A stretch of 64,000 nucleotides of DNA, taken from positions 108,363 to 172,362 of the forward strand of contig JARLIQ010000036.1 in assembly GCA_031291645.1 (NCBI GenBank). Reading direction: 5' to 3'. Each line of letters begins with the position of its first letter. The first letter of the stretch is position 1. Origin of the DNA: Caulobacteraceae bacterium (lineage in GTDB: Bacteria; Pseudomonadota; Alphaproteobacteria; Caulobacterales; Caulobacteraceae). The notes under the pieces were generated by a model. It had not been told where the DNA came from, ran no database searches, and worked only from the letters and a program-made list of their open reading frames with translations. Position numbers and translations under genes: made by a program. Positions 1 to 8,536 of this stretch are shown piece after piece.

Positions 1-2
1 AG

Positions 3-113
3 GCCCGGCGCAGCGGCCTGGCCTTCCTCGGCCTGCTGCTGCTTGGCGAGCGGGCGGCCGAACCGGCGGCCTTTCAGACGATCCGCCGTCCAGTAACGCG
101 CGGCATGAGTTAG
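3..113 (+). CDS. C-terminal end of an unidentified protein (5' end outside window)
   Basis: An open frame enters from the left edge and stops at TAG 111-113, leaving 36 residues. It has a short leucine-rich stretch (LAFLGLLLLGE) followed by a basic tail ending TRGMS. The other two forward frames either stop earlier or have less coding-like composition. The piece is too short to assign to a family. The start and most of the gene lie outside the window, so the frame choice itself is uncertain. Confidence 0.3.
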   Translation, partial: ARRSGLAFLGLLLLGERAAEPAAFQTIRRPVTRGMS

Positions 114-181
114 CGTTCGACCGGCGCGGCCGACTTGGCTATACCAAATCCGACCTCAGGGCGGCCGCGCAAGACAATTAT

Positions 182-1897
182 GTGACGATGCATTATGACT
201 ATACCGAAATATTGATGAAGATCCTGGCCGGTCTTGGGCTGTTCTTTTTCGGCATCAAGATGGTCACCGGCAATCTAAGCGCGATCGCGGGCGACCATTT
301 CCGGCGCGGCCTACAGAAAGCGAGCGAGCGGACCGGCGCCGCCATCCTGTTCGGCGCGACGGCCGGCTTCGTCACCCAGAGCGGGCGCACCACCTCCTTC
401 ATCCTGGCGAGCTTCATCCAGGTCGGGCTGATCGGGGTCGAGCGCGCCCTGCCTATCGTCCTGTGGGCGAATTTCGGCTGCACCCTGGTGATCTTCACCG
501 CGGTCTTCCCGATCTATCTGTTCGCCCTGTTCCTGCTGGCGGTCGCGGGCGTGTGCGTCGCCTTCGAGCGGCCCAAGCCGTTGCTCGGCTCCGCATCCGC
601 GACCTTCGGCCTGGCCCTCATGCTGTTCGGCATGCAGATGATGTCTTCGTCGGCGCCGATCCTGACCAACCTGCACTGGTTCGCGACCGCGCTGGCCTTC
701 ATCAAGACGTCGCTGGTGTTCGCCTTCGCCATGGGCCTGGTGCTGACCTTCGTCGCCCAGTCGCATATCGCCATCGTGCTGATCGCCATCACCCTGGCCA
801 CCCGGGGCATATTCGACCTCGAACAGACAGTGATGGTGATCTTCGGCGCCTATGCCGGCTCCAGCCTGATCACCTATGTCACCGGCATCCACTTCCGCGG
901 CCAGCCGCGCCAGGTGGTCACCGCGCAGTTCCTGTACAGCCCGATCGGGCTCAGCCTCTTCCTGCCGCTGTTCGTCGTCGCCCACCTGCTGGCCGGCCAC
1001 GGCGAGGTGCTGGCGTTTCTTCCCAAGGGCCTGTCCGTATCGCCCGGGACCGCTGCCGCGCTGGTGGCGCTGGCGTTCAACACCGCAACCCCGCTGCTGC
1101 TGACCATCGCCCTGCCCGCCTTTCGCCGGCTCTGCGCGCGGCTCACGCCGCCGCTCGAAGAAGAAGACCTCGGCAAGCCCCAGTTCCTGCGCGAGGAGGT
1201 CGGCGGCAACGCCGTGGCCACCCTGTTGCTGGCCGAGCAGGAGCAGCTTCGCCTGCTGCAGCGGATGCCCGCCTACATGGCCTGGAGCCGCGGCGAGGCC
1301 GCGGCCAGGACCGGGCCGACGCCCGAGGCCTACCATCAGGCCTTCGCCCAGGTCGGCCGGAGCATCGAGCGCTTCCAGAGCGCGCTGACGTCCCAGCGCA
1401 TGACGGCCGAGGACACGGAATGGCTGCTCAACCAGCAGAAGCGGCAGGAGCTGCTCGGCGCGCTGGATGAGGCCTGCCACGAACTCCACCAGGTGTCGCA
1501 AGAGGTCGGCGCCGCGGCCGAACAGCTGCGCAGCAGCGTCGTAGAGGCCCTGGACACCATGCTCCTGACCGCGATCAGCGGCATGGCCAATGGCGATGAC
1601 GAAGAACTGGCGATGCTGGACACGATGACCCGCGATCGCGGCCCGACCATGGAGCGCATGCGCGGGCGCTACCTGGCGGCCTTCGACGCGATCTCGCCGC
1701 AAGAGCGCAGCCGCATCCTGCAGATCACCAGCCTGTTCGAACGCACCGCCTGGTCCCTGCACCGCTTCGGCGCCTTGCTGCGGCAATCGCCCGGGATGGC
1801 CGCGCAAGCGGAGCGGACACGACACCGGATCGACTCGCCCGGCGTCGACGTCGAAGCGCCAGCGCCCTCGTCGGCGTCGGCGCGCGCCGCCTCCTGA
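182..1897 (+). CDS. Na/Pi cotransporter family protein (YjbB/NptA-like)
   Basis: A 571-residue inner-membrane protein. Hydrophobic segments fill residues 10-315 in two related halves, each with the glutamine-serine signature of Na/Pi cotransporter II-type proteins: QSGRTTS at 66-72 and QSHIAIV at 193-199. The C-terminal ~230 residues are charged and helical, resembling the PhoU-like tail of bacterial family members. Known members move phosphate with sodium or export it; which applies here cannot be told. The first half has QSGRTTS rather than the more usual QSSSATT. The start is GTG 182, with an in-frame ATG six bases later (188) as alternative. It stands alone, convergent with the next gene. 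Confidence 0.85.
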   Translation: MTMHYDYTEILMKILAGLGLFFFGIKMVTGNLSAIAGDHFRRGLQKASERTGAAILFGATAGFVTQSGRTTSFILASFIQVGLIGVERALPIVLWANFGCTLVIFTAVFPIYLFALFLLAVAGVCVAFERPKPLLGSASATFGLALMLFGMQMMSSSAPILTNLHWFATALAFIKTSLVFAFAMGLVLTFVAQSHIAIVLIAITLATRGIFDLEQTVMVIFGAYAGSSLITYVTGIHFRGQPRQVVTAQFLYSPIGLSLFLPLFVVAHLLAGHGEVLAFLPKGLSVSPGTAAALVALAFNTATPLLLTIALPAFRRLCARLTPPLEEEDLGKPQFLREEVGGNAVATLLLAEQEQLRLLQRMPAYMAWSRGEAAARTGPTPEAYHQAFAQVGRSIERFQSALTSQRMTAEDTEWLLNQQKRQELLGALDEACHELHQVSQEVGAAAEQLRSSVVEALDTMLLTAISGMANGDDEELAMLDTMTRDRGPTMERMRGRYLAAFDAISPQERSRILQITSLFERTAWSLHRFGALLRQSPGMAAQAERTRHRIDSPGVDVEAPAPSSASARAAS

Positions 1898-1915
1898 GCG
1901 CTCGCGCGCCCTAGC

Positions 1916-1951
1916 CGTCGCCACCGCCCGGTGCGCCGGGCGATGGCGACG
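1916..1951. terminator. Strong GC hairpin between convergent genes
   Basis: Two nested arms pair: CGTCGCCA (1916-1923) with TGGCGACG (1944-1951), and GCCCGG (1926-1931) with CCGGGC (1936-1941). They are separated by a 2-base mismatch and a TGCG loop. The hairpin lies between the 3' ends of the Na/Pi gene and the minus-strand repeat gene, so it could terminate both. There is no T-run, so intrinsic termination is not certain. Confidence 0.45.
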
Positions 1952-1966
1952 CTGGTGACAGCGCGG

Positions 1967-2989
1967 TTACGAGTGGGCGCCGTTGAGCGAGACGCGAAGG
2001 TCCGTGCTCAGCTGGTCCAGGCGCTGTTGAAGGCGGCGTTCGTCCTGGGCCGAGAGCTGGCCGGCGCCATCGCGCATGTCGCTTTCCTGGCGCCGGATGG
2101 ACTCCAGCACGCGGATGTCACGCCTGCCGTCGCCCCGGCCGAGCGTGCCGTCGGCGACAGCCGACTGGATGCGTTGTCTCAGCCAAGCCTGCCGGCTGCC
2201 GACATCGCGGCGTTCGCCGCTGCCGTCATAGCTGGCGTCGACGCCATAGGCGCCCACGTCAGGCGCAAGCCCGATCCAGACACCCCGGGCGTCGTAGTAG
2301 CCACGTGACGCGCCCGCGCGCCAATGGTGTTCGGAGTCGTAGTGGCCCGGCTGGGCGTCGGCGATCCAGACGCCGTGGGGGTCGACGTGTCCGCTGCGGG
2401 CGCCGGGCATCCAGCGCCCGTTGGCGTCATAGGCGCCCGAGGACTGACCCGCGATCCAGCGGCCGCCTCCGTCATAGTAGCCGCTGACGCTGGCCACCCA
2501 ATGGCCGCCCTCGTCGTAGTAGCCGTTGGCCGAGGCCGGAACCCAGCGGCCTCGCGCGTCGACGTAGCCATTGGCCGATCCGTCGTTGGCCGTGGCGACC
2601 CAACGGCCGGCGCCGTCATAGTAGCCGTTCGGCGCGCCGTCGACCCAGACGCCGTTACGGTCAAAGTAGCCGCGGGCGTCGGCCCGGTCGACGGCGTTGG
2701 CGTGCCACCGGTCGTTCACATCGTAGTAGCCATAGGCATGCGCACAGTCCGCGCCGGGCCTGCCGATCTGGTTGCCGACGACCGCGCCGCCGACGCCGCC
2801 GATGACCGCGCCCGCCGTGCGATCGCCCCTCGGGGCGACGGCGCTGCCGAGAAGGGCGCCAATGCCGGCTCCGGCGATGGTGGCGCCCACTTGATTGTCA
2901 CGTTGTTGCCCGCAGGAGGACTGGGCGAGCGCGAACGATGGAACGAGAGTCGCGACGGCGAAGCCGGCGACCAGCATGAGCTTGTGCAT
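1967..2989 (-). CDS. Secreted glycine-zipper protein with ten GYYD-type tandem repeats
   Basis: 340 residues. A signal peptide covers residues 1-22 (cleavage after SFALA). A glycine-zipper 2TM-like segment follows at about 35-75 (GATIAGAGIGALLGSA, then AGAVIGGVGGAVVG). From about residue 86 to 245 come ten imperfect 15-residue repeats of the form GYYDxxGRWVxxxxx (examples: NGYYDGAGRWVA, NGYYDEGGHWVA, GAYDANGRWMPG). The C-terminal ~80 residues are charged and predicted helical. The zipper suggests an envelope or outer-membrane association. The repeat function is unknown to me; Tyr/Asp/Trp-rich units resemble surface or ligand-binding repeats. An AT-rich stretch lies upstream. It is a single gene with no partner. 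Confidence 0.75.
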   Translation of the reverse strand: MHKLMLVAGFAVATLVPSFALAQSSCGQQRDNQVGATIAGAGIGALLGSAVAPRGDRTAGAVIGGVGGAVVGNQIGRPGADCAHAYGYYDVNDRWHANAVDRADARGYFDRNGVWVDGAPNGYYDGAGRWVATANDGSANGYVDARGRWVPASANGYYDEGGHWVASVSGYYDGGGRWIAGQSSGAYDANGRWMPGARSGHVDPHGVWIADAQPGHYDSEHHWRAGASRGYYDARGVWIGLAPDVGAYGVDASYDGSGERRDVGSRQAWLRQRIQSAVADGTLGRGDGRRDIRVLESIRRQESDMRDGAGQLSAQDERRLQQRLDQLSTDLRVSLNGAHS

Positions 2990-3288
2990 ATTGGGGTATC
3001 TCCCGGGAACGGCATAGGCCTTCCCTTGTCAACCCAACGCGAAAAGCCGCCGATCGTTCCGTATATCGATAGATATTATAAATAACATCTTCAGTATTTC
3101 CAAAATTCCAGATGCACTCCATTTAAAATTATCGGGCAGTCTATGGCGATTAAATCAGTATCCATAAAGCGAGTTTCGGCCCGACCACCAATTCCTGCAA
3201 ACTCCTTGCAAGCCCCACCTCGCTATAGGCGCCCACGAAGTCGACACGCGGGCGCGACCGACAAGGGGAATGTCGGCGAACGGCTCGG
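2990..3288. other. AT-rich intergenic region
   Basis: About 300 bases without a gene, far more AT-rich than the surroundings between 3050 and 3180. It holds the leader of the minus-strand repeat gene (TTGACA on the minus strand at 3032-3027, without a well-spaced -10 that I can defend). I see no RNA gene or conserved reading frame. Confidence 0.4.
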
Positions 3289-3837
3289 CTAGGCGCTCAG
3301 GACAGCCAGGACCACAGGCACGAGCGCGCCGACCGACAGCAGCAGGATATACGTCCTTCGCCTCAAGGGCTGGCGCAGGGCCATCCAGACGCCGGTCCCC
3401 GTGGAGAAGATCAGGGCGACGGACACCGCGGCGAAGAACGCCTTCAGCAAGCCCGTCGCCGGGTTCGACGCGCGGGCCCGGCCGGTGGGTGGACCGTCGG
3501 CGGGCCGCGCCTGTCCCGCCGACGGGCCGGCGGCCAGTGCGGCGGAGGGCGGCGGCCCGTGCCGACCGAGCGCGAAGCGCTGGTTCTTGTGGACCATGCC
3601 GAGTTTTTCGACGAGCGGCGGCGGCGTATAGCCCGGATGCGCCTCGTGCAGGCTGTAGACCTGCAGCAGGCCCGTCGCGGCGAAAAAGATCACGGCCGGC
3701 GCGATGAGCATGCCGAGGTAGGTGTGCCAGGTCCGGATCTGCATGAGCAGGGCCGCGGGATGGCGCGTGGCGGGGGTCTTGGGCTGGGCTTTGGTCATCA
3801 TCTGAACTGGAGGCGGTTGGAGAGGCGAAAAGGACAT
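3289..3837 (-). CDS. Small PepSY-associated transmembrane protein
   Basis: 182 residues. A first membrane helix at about 41-62 begins with WHTYLGMLIAPAVIFF, the form seen at the start of PepSY-associated TM proteins. An Ala/Gly/Pro-rich periplasmic linker follows (about 85-125), then two C-terminal helices (LLKAFFAAVSVALIF and YILLLSVGALVPVVLAVL) separated by a basic turn. Family members are linked to iron or redox membrane functions, but nothing here fixes the role. ATG 3837 is used; MMTKAQ, 12 codons in, is an alternative start. No operon partner is evident. Confidence 0.6.
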   Translation of the reverse strand: MSFSPLQPPPVQMMTKAQPKTPATRHPAALLMQIRTWHTYLGMLIAPAVIFFAATGLLQVYSLHEAHPGYTPPPLVEKLGMVHKNQRFALGRHGPPPSAALAAGPSAGQARPADGPPTGRARASNPATGLLKAFFAAVSVALIFSTGTGVWMALRQPLRRRTYILLLSVGALVPVVLAVLSA

Positions 3838-4030
3838 ACCGGCGCCTGATCGGCGCCAGCGCCGCTCTTCTCCACGCGCGGGCTCGCGATTCCAAGGCGC
3901 TCCTTCGCCATAGCGGATAATCGAGCGTTCCGCGCAAACGTCGATCAGTCGAGCGCACCACCGCGTCTTCAGAAGCGCCGGCCGCCTAACGAGGGCGCCG
4001 GATCGGCCGCGATCGATGACCGCAGAGGCC

Positions 4031-6304
4031 CTACCCTCGCGGCCGCTCCACCGTCTCCACCGCCGGGCAGGCCCGCAGGGCGGCGCCGATATTGGTCAGG
4101 TGGCGGGCGTCGCGAACGTCCATATCGATGTCGACGTCGAAGAAGCCGGTGGGCCTGAGGTGCATCCGAAGGCCCACGATATTGCCGCCCGCCTCGCCGA
4201 TGATGGTGCAGACCTGGCCCAGCACGCCCGGCGCATTGCGGACGGTGGCGCGCAGCCGCGCCTGGGAAACGGTGTTGCGCTCGGCCTCGGGCGTCCATTG
4301 CAGGTCGCGCCACAGGTCGTCGCGGTCCTCGAACTCGGCCAGCTGGGCGCAGTCGATCGCGTGCACCGTCAGGCCCCGGCCGTCGTCGCGCAGGATGCCG
4401 ACGATCCGGTCGCCCGGCACCGGGTCGCACTGGTCGCAGAAATGCAGGGTGACGCCCGGCGTCAGGCCGCCGCCGCGCACATAGAGCCGCGCGCCCTTGC
4501 CGTCCTCGATCCGCCGGCGCGCCGAGGCGGCCGCCTTTTCGGTCTCCTTCAGGCCGGGGAACACAGCCTCCAGCACCTGGACCGGGGCGATCCGTCCACG
4601 CCCGACCGCGCCGAACAGCTCCTCCTCGCTGGCGACGCCGAACCGGTCGAGCGCCGGGCGCAGCGAGACCTCGGCGCGCGCGCGGCCGGCCCGCTCGAAG
4701 GTCTGGTCCACCGAACCTCGACCGAGGCGGACGAACTCCTCCTTCTCGGTCTGGCGGATGTGGCGACGGATGGCCGAGCGCGCCCGGCCGGTGACCGCTA
4801 GGGATTGCCATTCCGGGTGGGCGACGGGTTTGGCGCCCCGGATCACCTCCACCACGTCGCCGTTCAGCAGCGGCGTGCGCAGCGGCTTCAGCTCGCCATT
4901 GATCTTCACCCCCACGGCGGTGTCGCCGATGTCGGAGTGCAGCGCATAGGCGAAGTCGAGCGGCATGGCGCCGCGCGGCAGGCTGATCAGCCGGCCCTTG
5001 GGCGTGAAGACGAACACCTGATCGAGGAACATCTCGAGCTTGGCGTGCTCGACCAGGTCCTCGGCGTCGCCGCCATGCTCCAGCACCTGGACCAGGTGGC
5101 GCAGGTTGATCAGCGGATCGCGCCCGCCCTCGGCCTCCATGGCCTCGGCGTCGAAGCCGTAGGACTGGTCCTTGTAGCGCCAGTGGGCGGCCACGCCGTC
5201 CTCCGCCACCCGGTCCATCGCCTCGGTGCGGATCTGCATCTCGATGCGCATGCCGCGCGGGCCCACCACCGTGGTGTGCAGCGAGCGGTAATTGTTGCGC
5301 TTGGGCGTCGAGATGAAGTCCTTGAACCGCTCCGGCACGCAGGGCCAGACCCGGTGGATGACGCCCAGGGCGCGATAGCAGTCGGCCTCGGTGTCGACGA
5401 TCACCCGGAAGGCGTAGATGTCCGAGAGCTGGGAGAAGCCGATCGACTTGCGCTGCAGCTTGCGCCAGATCGAATAGGGATGCTTCTCGCGGCCCAGCAC
5501 CCGGGCGGCCAGGCCGGCCGCCTCGAGCTTGGACGAGATTTCGCCGCTCACCACGGCGACCGCCCCGCCCTGCGCCGCGCGCAGGGTCTCTAGCCGGCGC
5601 CCGATGGCGTCGCGGGCGATCGGGTTCAGATGCTGGAAGGCCAGCTCTTCGAGCTCGGAACAGATGCGGTGGCAGCCGATCGAGCGGGCCAGCGGCGCAT
5701 AGATGTCCAGCGTCTCGCGCGCGATCCGCTCGCGCTTCTCCTGGCTCTTGATGAACTGCAGGGTGCGCATGTTGTGCAGCCGGTCGGCCAGCTTGACCAT
5801 CAGGACGCGCACGTCCTTGGAGATGGCCAGGATGAACTTGCGCAGGTTCTCGGCCTGCCGGGTGTGCTCGGCCGCCAGCTCCAGCCGGGAGAGCTTGGTC
5901 ACCCCCTCGACCAGTTCGCCGACCTCGTCGCCGAACAGCTCGTCGATCTCCGCCCGGGTGACCGGGGTGTCCTCTATCACGTCGTGCAGCAGGGCGGTGA
6001 CGATGCTGGCGGTGTCCAGCCGGTACTCGGTCAGGATGCCGGCGACTTCGATGGGGTGGGCGAAATAGGGGTCGCCCGAGGCGCGCGTCTGGCTGCCGTG
6101 CATGCGCATGGCGTAGACGTAGGCGCGGTTCAGCAGGGCCTCGTCCGCCGTCGGGTCATAGCTCTTGACCCGATCGATCAGCTCGTACTGGCGCAGCAGC
6201 TTGGGCCGCGGCTTGCGGTCCCTGGGCGTCTCAGGGGGCGCCTCCTGGGTCGTCTGCGGGACGGGTTGGGTCGGCGTGTCCGAACCCGCGGCCGGCTCAG
6301 CCAC
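4031..6304 (-). CDS. spoT: RelA/SpoT homologue, bifunctional (p)ppGpp synthetase/hydrolase
   Basis: 757 residues, the usual length for a long RSH. Domains in order: HD hydrolase with FAHPIEVA (81-88), LHDVIEDT (106-113) and ADRLHNMRT (171-179); synthetase with RNNYRSLHTTV (334-344) and an EMQIRT segment; TGS domain (~425-492); the conserved-cysteine segment (CDQCDPVPGD); and a C-terminal ACT domain (~680-757). Both HD and synthetase motifs look intact, so both making and degrading (p)ppGpp is expected. The first ~35 residues are Pro/Thr/Gln-rich and may be an over-extension of the start. It lies 35 bases downstream of rpoZ on the same strand, a common alphaproteobacterial arrangement. Confidence 0.95.
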   Translation of the reverse strand: MAEPAAGSDTPTQPVPQTTQEAPPETPRDRKPRPKLLRQYELIDRVKSYDPTADEALLNRAYVYAMRMHGSQTRASGDPYFAHPIEVAGILTEYRLDTASIVTALLHDVIEDTPVTRAEIDELFGDEVGELVEGVTKLSRLELAAEHTRQAENLRKFILAISKDVRVLMVKLADRLHNMRTLQFIKSQEKRERIARETLDIYAPLARSIGCHRICSELEELAFQHLNPIARDAIGRRLETLRAAQGGAVAVVSGEISSKLEAAGLAARVLGREKHPYSIWRKLQRKSIGFSQLSDIYAFRVIVDTEADCYRALGVIHRVWPCVPERFKDFISTPKRNNYRSLHTTVVGPRGMRIEMQIRTEAMDRVAEDGVAAHWRYKDQSYGFDAEAMEAEGGRDPLINLRHLVQVLEHGGDAEDLVEHAKLEMFLDQVFVFTPKGRLISLPRGAMPLDFAYALHSDIGDTAVGVKINGELKPLRTPLLNGDVVEVIRGAKPVAHPEWQSLAVTGRARSAIRRHIRQTEKEEFVRLGRGSVDQTFERAGRARAEVSLRPALDRFGVASEEELFGAVGRGRIAPVQVLEAVFPGLKETEKAAASARRRIEDGKGARLYVRGGGLTPGVTLHFCDQCDPVPGDRIVGILRDDGRGLTVHAIDCAQLAEFEDRDDLWRDLQWTPEAERNTVSQARLRATVRNAPGVLGQVCTIIGEAGGNIVGLRMHLRPTGFFDVDIDMDVRDARHLTNIGAALRACPAVETVERPRG

Positions 6305-6339
6305 CGCCGCGAGCGAAAGGGGTTCTGTCGCCGGGGCGG

Positions 6340-6699
6340 TCAGTACCGCTCCTCTTGGCCGCCGTCACGGTCGCTCTGCAGCGCCCGGACCAGCTCCTGC
6401 TCGCTCATGTGCTGGTGCTGCGGATCGGCCAGCAGGGCGAGGGTTTCGGCTTCTTCCTCGGCCTCGGAGCGCTCGTCGACGCGCTGCAGGCTGCCGATCA
6501 GGCTTTCGCGCAGGCTGTCGGCGTCGACCACGTCGTCGGCGATCTCACGCAGGGAGACGACCGGATTCTTGTCGTTGTCGCGGTCGACCAGCAGGGGCGA
6601 ACCGGCGGAAATCGCCCGCGCGCGGTGCGCCGCCAGCAGCACGAGGCTGAAGCGGTTGGGAACCTTCTCGACGCAATCTTCGACGGTGACGCGGGCCAT
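6340..6699 (-). CDS. rpoZ: RNA polymerase omega subunit
   Basis: 119 residues beginning [20 protein letters not shown], the canonical N-terminus of omega, followed by [12 protein letters not shown]. It helps assemble and stabilise RNA polymerase and forms part of a (p)ppGpp site in proteobacteria. ATG 6699 is preceded by GAGGA about five bases upstream. An in-frame upstream ATG at 6741 would add 14 non-conserved residues and is rejected. The C-terminal acidic extension ([13 protein letters not shown]) is usual in alphaproteobacteria. The next gene on this strand is RSH, so it is probably co-transcribed. Confidence 0.95.
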   Translation of the reverse strand: MARVTVEDCVEKVPNRFSLVLLAAHRARAISAGSPLLVDRDNDKNPVVSLREIADDVVDADSLRESLIGSLQRVDERSEAEEEAETLALLADPQHQHMSEQELVRALQSDRDGGQEERY

Positions 6700-6771
6700 G
6701 GAGTCCTCGAATGGGGGTAGAACCCTGTAAAATAGGGACAACGCGCCGATGTTGCAATGCCGAACGACGCG

Positions 6772-7269
6772 TCAAATCGGCGTGGCGTCTCGCCCGACGC
6801 TGGCGCCGGCCGCCAGGGCGGCGGCCGTCTCGCCGCTGACCGGATGGCGCCAGCCGGGCGCGATCTCGGCCAGGGGGCCCATCACGAACAGCCGCTCGGC
6901 CGCTCTGGGGTGCGGCAGCAAGAGGCCGGCCTCGCCGCTCACCGTCCGCCCATGGGCGATCAGGTCGAGATCCAGCACCCTCGGCGCGTTCGCAACACCG
7001 CGTTCGCGGCCGAAGACCGCCTCGATTTCATGCAACCGGGCCAGGGTCTGCGCCGGCCCTAGCGGCGTCTCGACAATGACGAGAGCGTTGATGTAGTCAG
7101 GCTGCGTCGGGTCCGGCCAGGACGCGGAGCGCCACAGCGACGAGCGCGCCAGGATTTGGAACCCGGCCCCGGCGAGCTGGTCGACCGCCGCCGAAACCAC
7201 CGCCGCCGAGGAGCCGAAGCGTCCGCCAAGACTACTGCCCAGTGCGATCAGGACGGCGTTTTCATACAT
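6772..7269 (-). CDS. folK: 2-amino-4-hydroxy-6-hydroxymethyldihydropteridine diphosphokinase
   Basis: 165 residues. It transfers pyrophosphate from ATP to 6-hydroxymethyl-dihydropterin in folate synthesis. Seen: the N-terminal ALGSSLGG strand and loop, PDYINALVIVET in the middle, the ATP/metal segment RVLDLDLIAHG, and LPHPRAAERLFVMGPLAEIAP near the C-terminus. All are hallmarks of HPPK. It reads towards rpoZ but is separated from it by 72 bases. It is divergent from the NYN-domain gene, with only 27 bases between the start codons, so their promoters must overlap. Confidence 0.93.
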   Translation of the reverse strand: MYENAVLIALGSSLGGRFGSSAAVVSAAVDQLAGAGFQILARSSLWRSASWPDPTQPDYINALVIVETPLGPAQTLARLHEIEAVFGRERGVANAPRVLDLDLIAHGRTVSGEAGLLLPHPRAAERLFVMGPLAEIAPGWRHPVSGETAAALAAGASVGRDATPI

Positions 7270-7296
7270 TCAGTAATTTCATCAAGGCATTGAAAG

Positions 7297-7890
7297 ATGA
7301 CATTTTATCCAAATGATCGGATCGCACTGTTCATCGACGGCGCCAATCTTTATTCGGCCGCCAAAGGTCTTGGCTTCGACATCGACTACAAGAAGCTCCT
7401 GGCCGAGTTCCGCACCCGCGGCGTGCTCGTGCGGGCCTACTATTACACCGCCCTGGTCGAGGACCAGGACTATTCGCCGATCCGTCCGCTGGTCGACTGG
7501 CTGGACTACAATGGCTATTCGCTGGTGACCAAGACGGCCCGCGAATACACCGACAGCCAAGGGCGCAAGCGCTGGCGCGGCGACATGGACATCGAGATCG
7601 CCGTCGACATGCTCGAACTGGCCTCGCACATCGACCACGTGGTGCTGTTCTCCGGCGACGGCGACTTCCGCCGGCTGGTCGAGGCGGTGCAGCAGAAGGG
7701 CGTGCGGGTGACCGTGGTCTCGACGCTGAAATCCCAGCCGCCGATGGCCTCCGACGACCTGCGTCGCCAGGCGGACAACTTCGTCGACCTGGCCGACCTC
7801 TCCGCGATCATCGGCCGTCCGGCCCGTTCGCCCCTGCCCCGCTTCATCCAGGGCGAACCGGCTGGCGCGGGCGGCGATGCCGAGGGCTGA
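7297..7890 (+). CDS. NYN-domain (LabA/DUF88-like) protein, putative nuclease
   Basis: 197 residues. The NYN/PIN-like fold is shown by RIALFIDGANLYSAA near the N-terminus (Asp14), DMDIEIAVDMLELA in the middle and VVLFSGDGDFRRLVEAV after it. These acidic residues match the metal-binding set of the family. Members are predicted or shown ribonucleases; the target here is unknown. The C-terminal ~25 residues are not conserved. The stop overlaps the next start by 14 bases in a different frame, so translation of the uracil-DNA glycosylase may be coupled to it. Confidence 0.85.
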   Translation: MTFYPNDRIALFIDGANLYSAAKGLGFDIDYKKLLAEFRTRGVLVRAYYYTALVEDQDYSPIRPLVDWLDYNGYSLVTKTAREYTDSQGRKRWRGDMDIEIAVDMLELASHIDHVVLFSGDGDFRRLVEAVQQKGVRVTVVSTLKSQPPMASDDLRRQADNFVDLADLSAIIGRPARSPLPRFIQGEPAGAGGDAEG

Positions 7891-8536
7891 GCCGCTGGTC
7901 CCGGTCGAGCCCGAGGCGCCGCATGACTGCCCGCTCTGCCCGCGCCTGGTGGCCTACCGGCGCGAGAACGCCGCCCAGCATCCCGACTGGTGGAACGCGC
8001 CCGCGCCGTCGTTCGGCGACCCGCAGGCGCGCCTGCTGATCGTGGGCCTGGCGCCCGGCCGCACCGGCGCCAACCGGACCGGCCGGCCGTTCACCGGCGA
8101 CTACGCCGGGGTCCTGCTCTACGAGACCCTGATCAAGATGGGTTTCGCCCGCGGCCAGTACCTGGCCCGGCCGGACGATGGGCTGCAGCTCGTCGACTGC
8201 ATGATCGCCAACGCCGTCCGCTGCGCCCCGCCGGGCAACAAGCCGACGCCGGACGAAGAGGCCGCCTGCCGGCCGTTCCTGTCGGCGCGGCTGGGCGCCC
8301 TGCCCCGGCTGAAGGTGATCGTCACCCTGGGCGACGTGGCGCGCCGCAACCTGCTCAAGGCGATCGGGCTGAGGGGCTCGGCCGCGCCCGCCGGCCACGC
8401 CGCCGAGGCCCAGGCCGGCCCCTACCGGCTGATCAACAGCTACCATTGCTCGCGGCTGAACACGAACACCGGCCGGCTGACCCCGGCCATGTTCGAGACC
8501 GTGTTCGAGCGCGCCCGGAGCCTGCTGGACGGCTAG
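7877..8536 (+). CDS. Family 5 (UDGb-type) uracil-DNA glycosylase with 4Fe-4S cluster
   Basis: 219 residues. Motif A is GLAPGRTGANRTGRPFTGD (57-75), typical of type 5 enzymes. Motif B lies in SYHCSRLNTNTGRLT near the C-terminus. Four cysteines, C18 and C21 in CPLCPR, C116 in NAVRCAPP and C131, match the iron-sulphur ligands of families 4 and 5. The enzyme removes uracil, and in this family often hypoxanthine or other deaminated bases, from DNA. It overlaps the NYN gene by 14 bases. Its stop shares the tetranucleotide CTAG with the stop of the convergent MATE gene. Confidence 0.9.
   Translation: MPRAEPLVPVEPEAPHDCPLCPRLVAYRRENAAQHPDWWNAPAPSFGDPQARLLIVGLAPGRTGANRTGRPFTGDYAGVLLYETLIKMGFARGQYLARPDDGLQLVDCMIANAVRCAPPGNKPTPDEEAACRPFLSARLGALPRLKVIVTLGDVARRNLLKAIGLRGSAAPAGHAAEAQAGPYRLINSYHCSRLNTNTGRLTPAMFETVFERARSLLDG

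Noticed and set aside
311..1924. 537-codon minus-strand frame over the Na/Pi gene
   Set aside because: Arg/Gln/Gly-rich shadow translation; the plus strand carries membrane segments and family motifs.
2995..3035. Minus-strand TTGACA (3032-3027) as promoter of the GYYD-repeat gene
   Set aside because: The nearest -10-like CCTATG is only 7-9 bases away, too close for a housekeeping promoter; not annotated.
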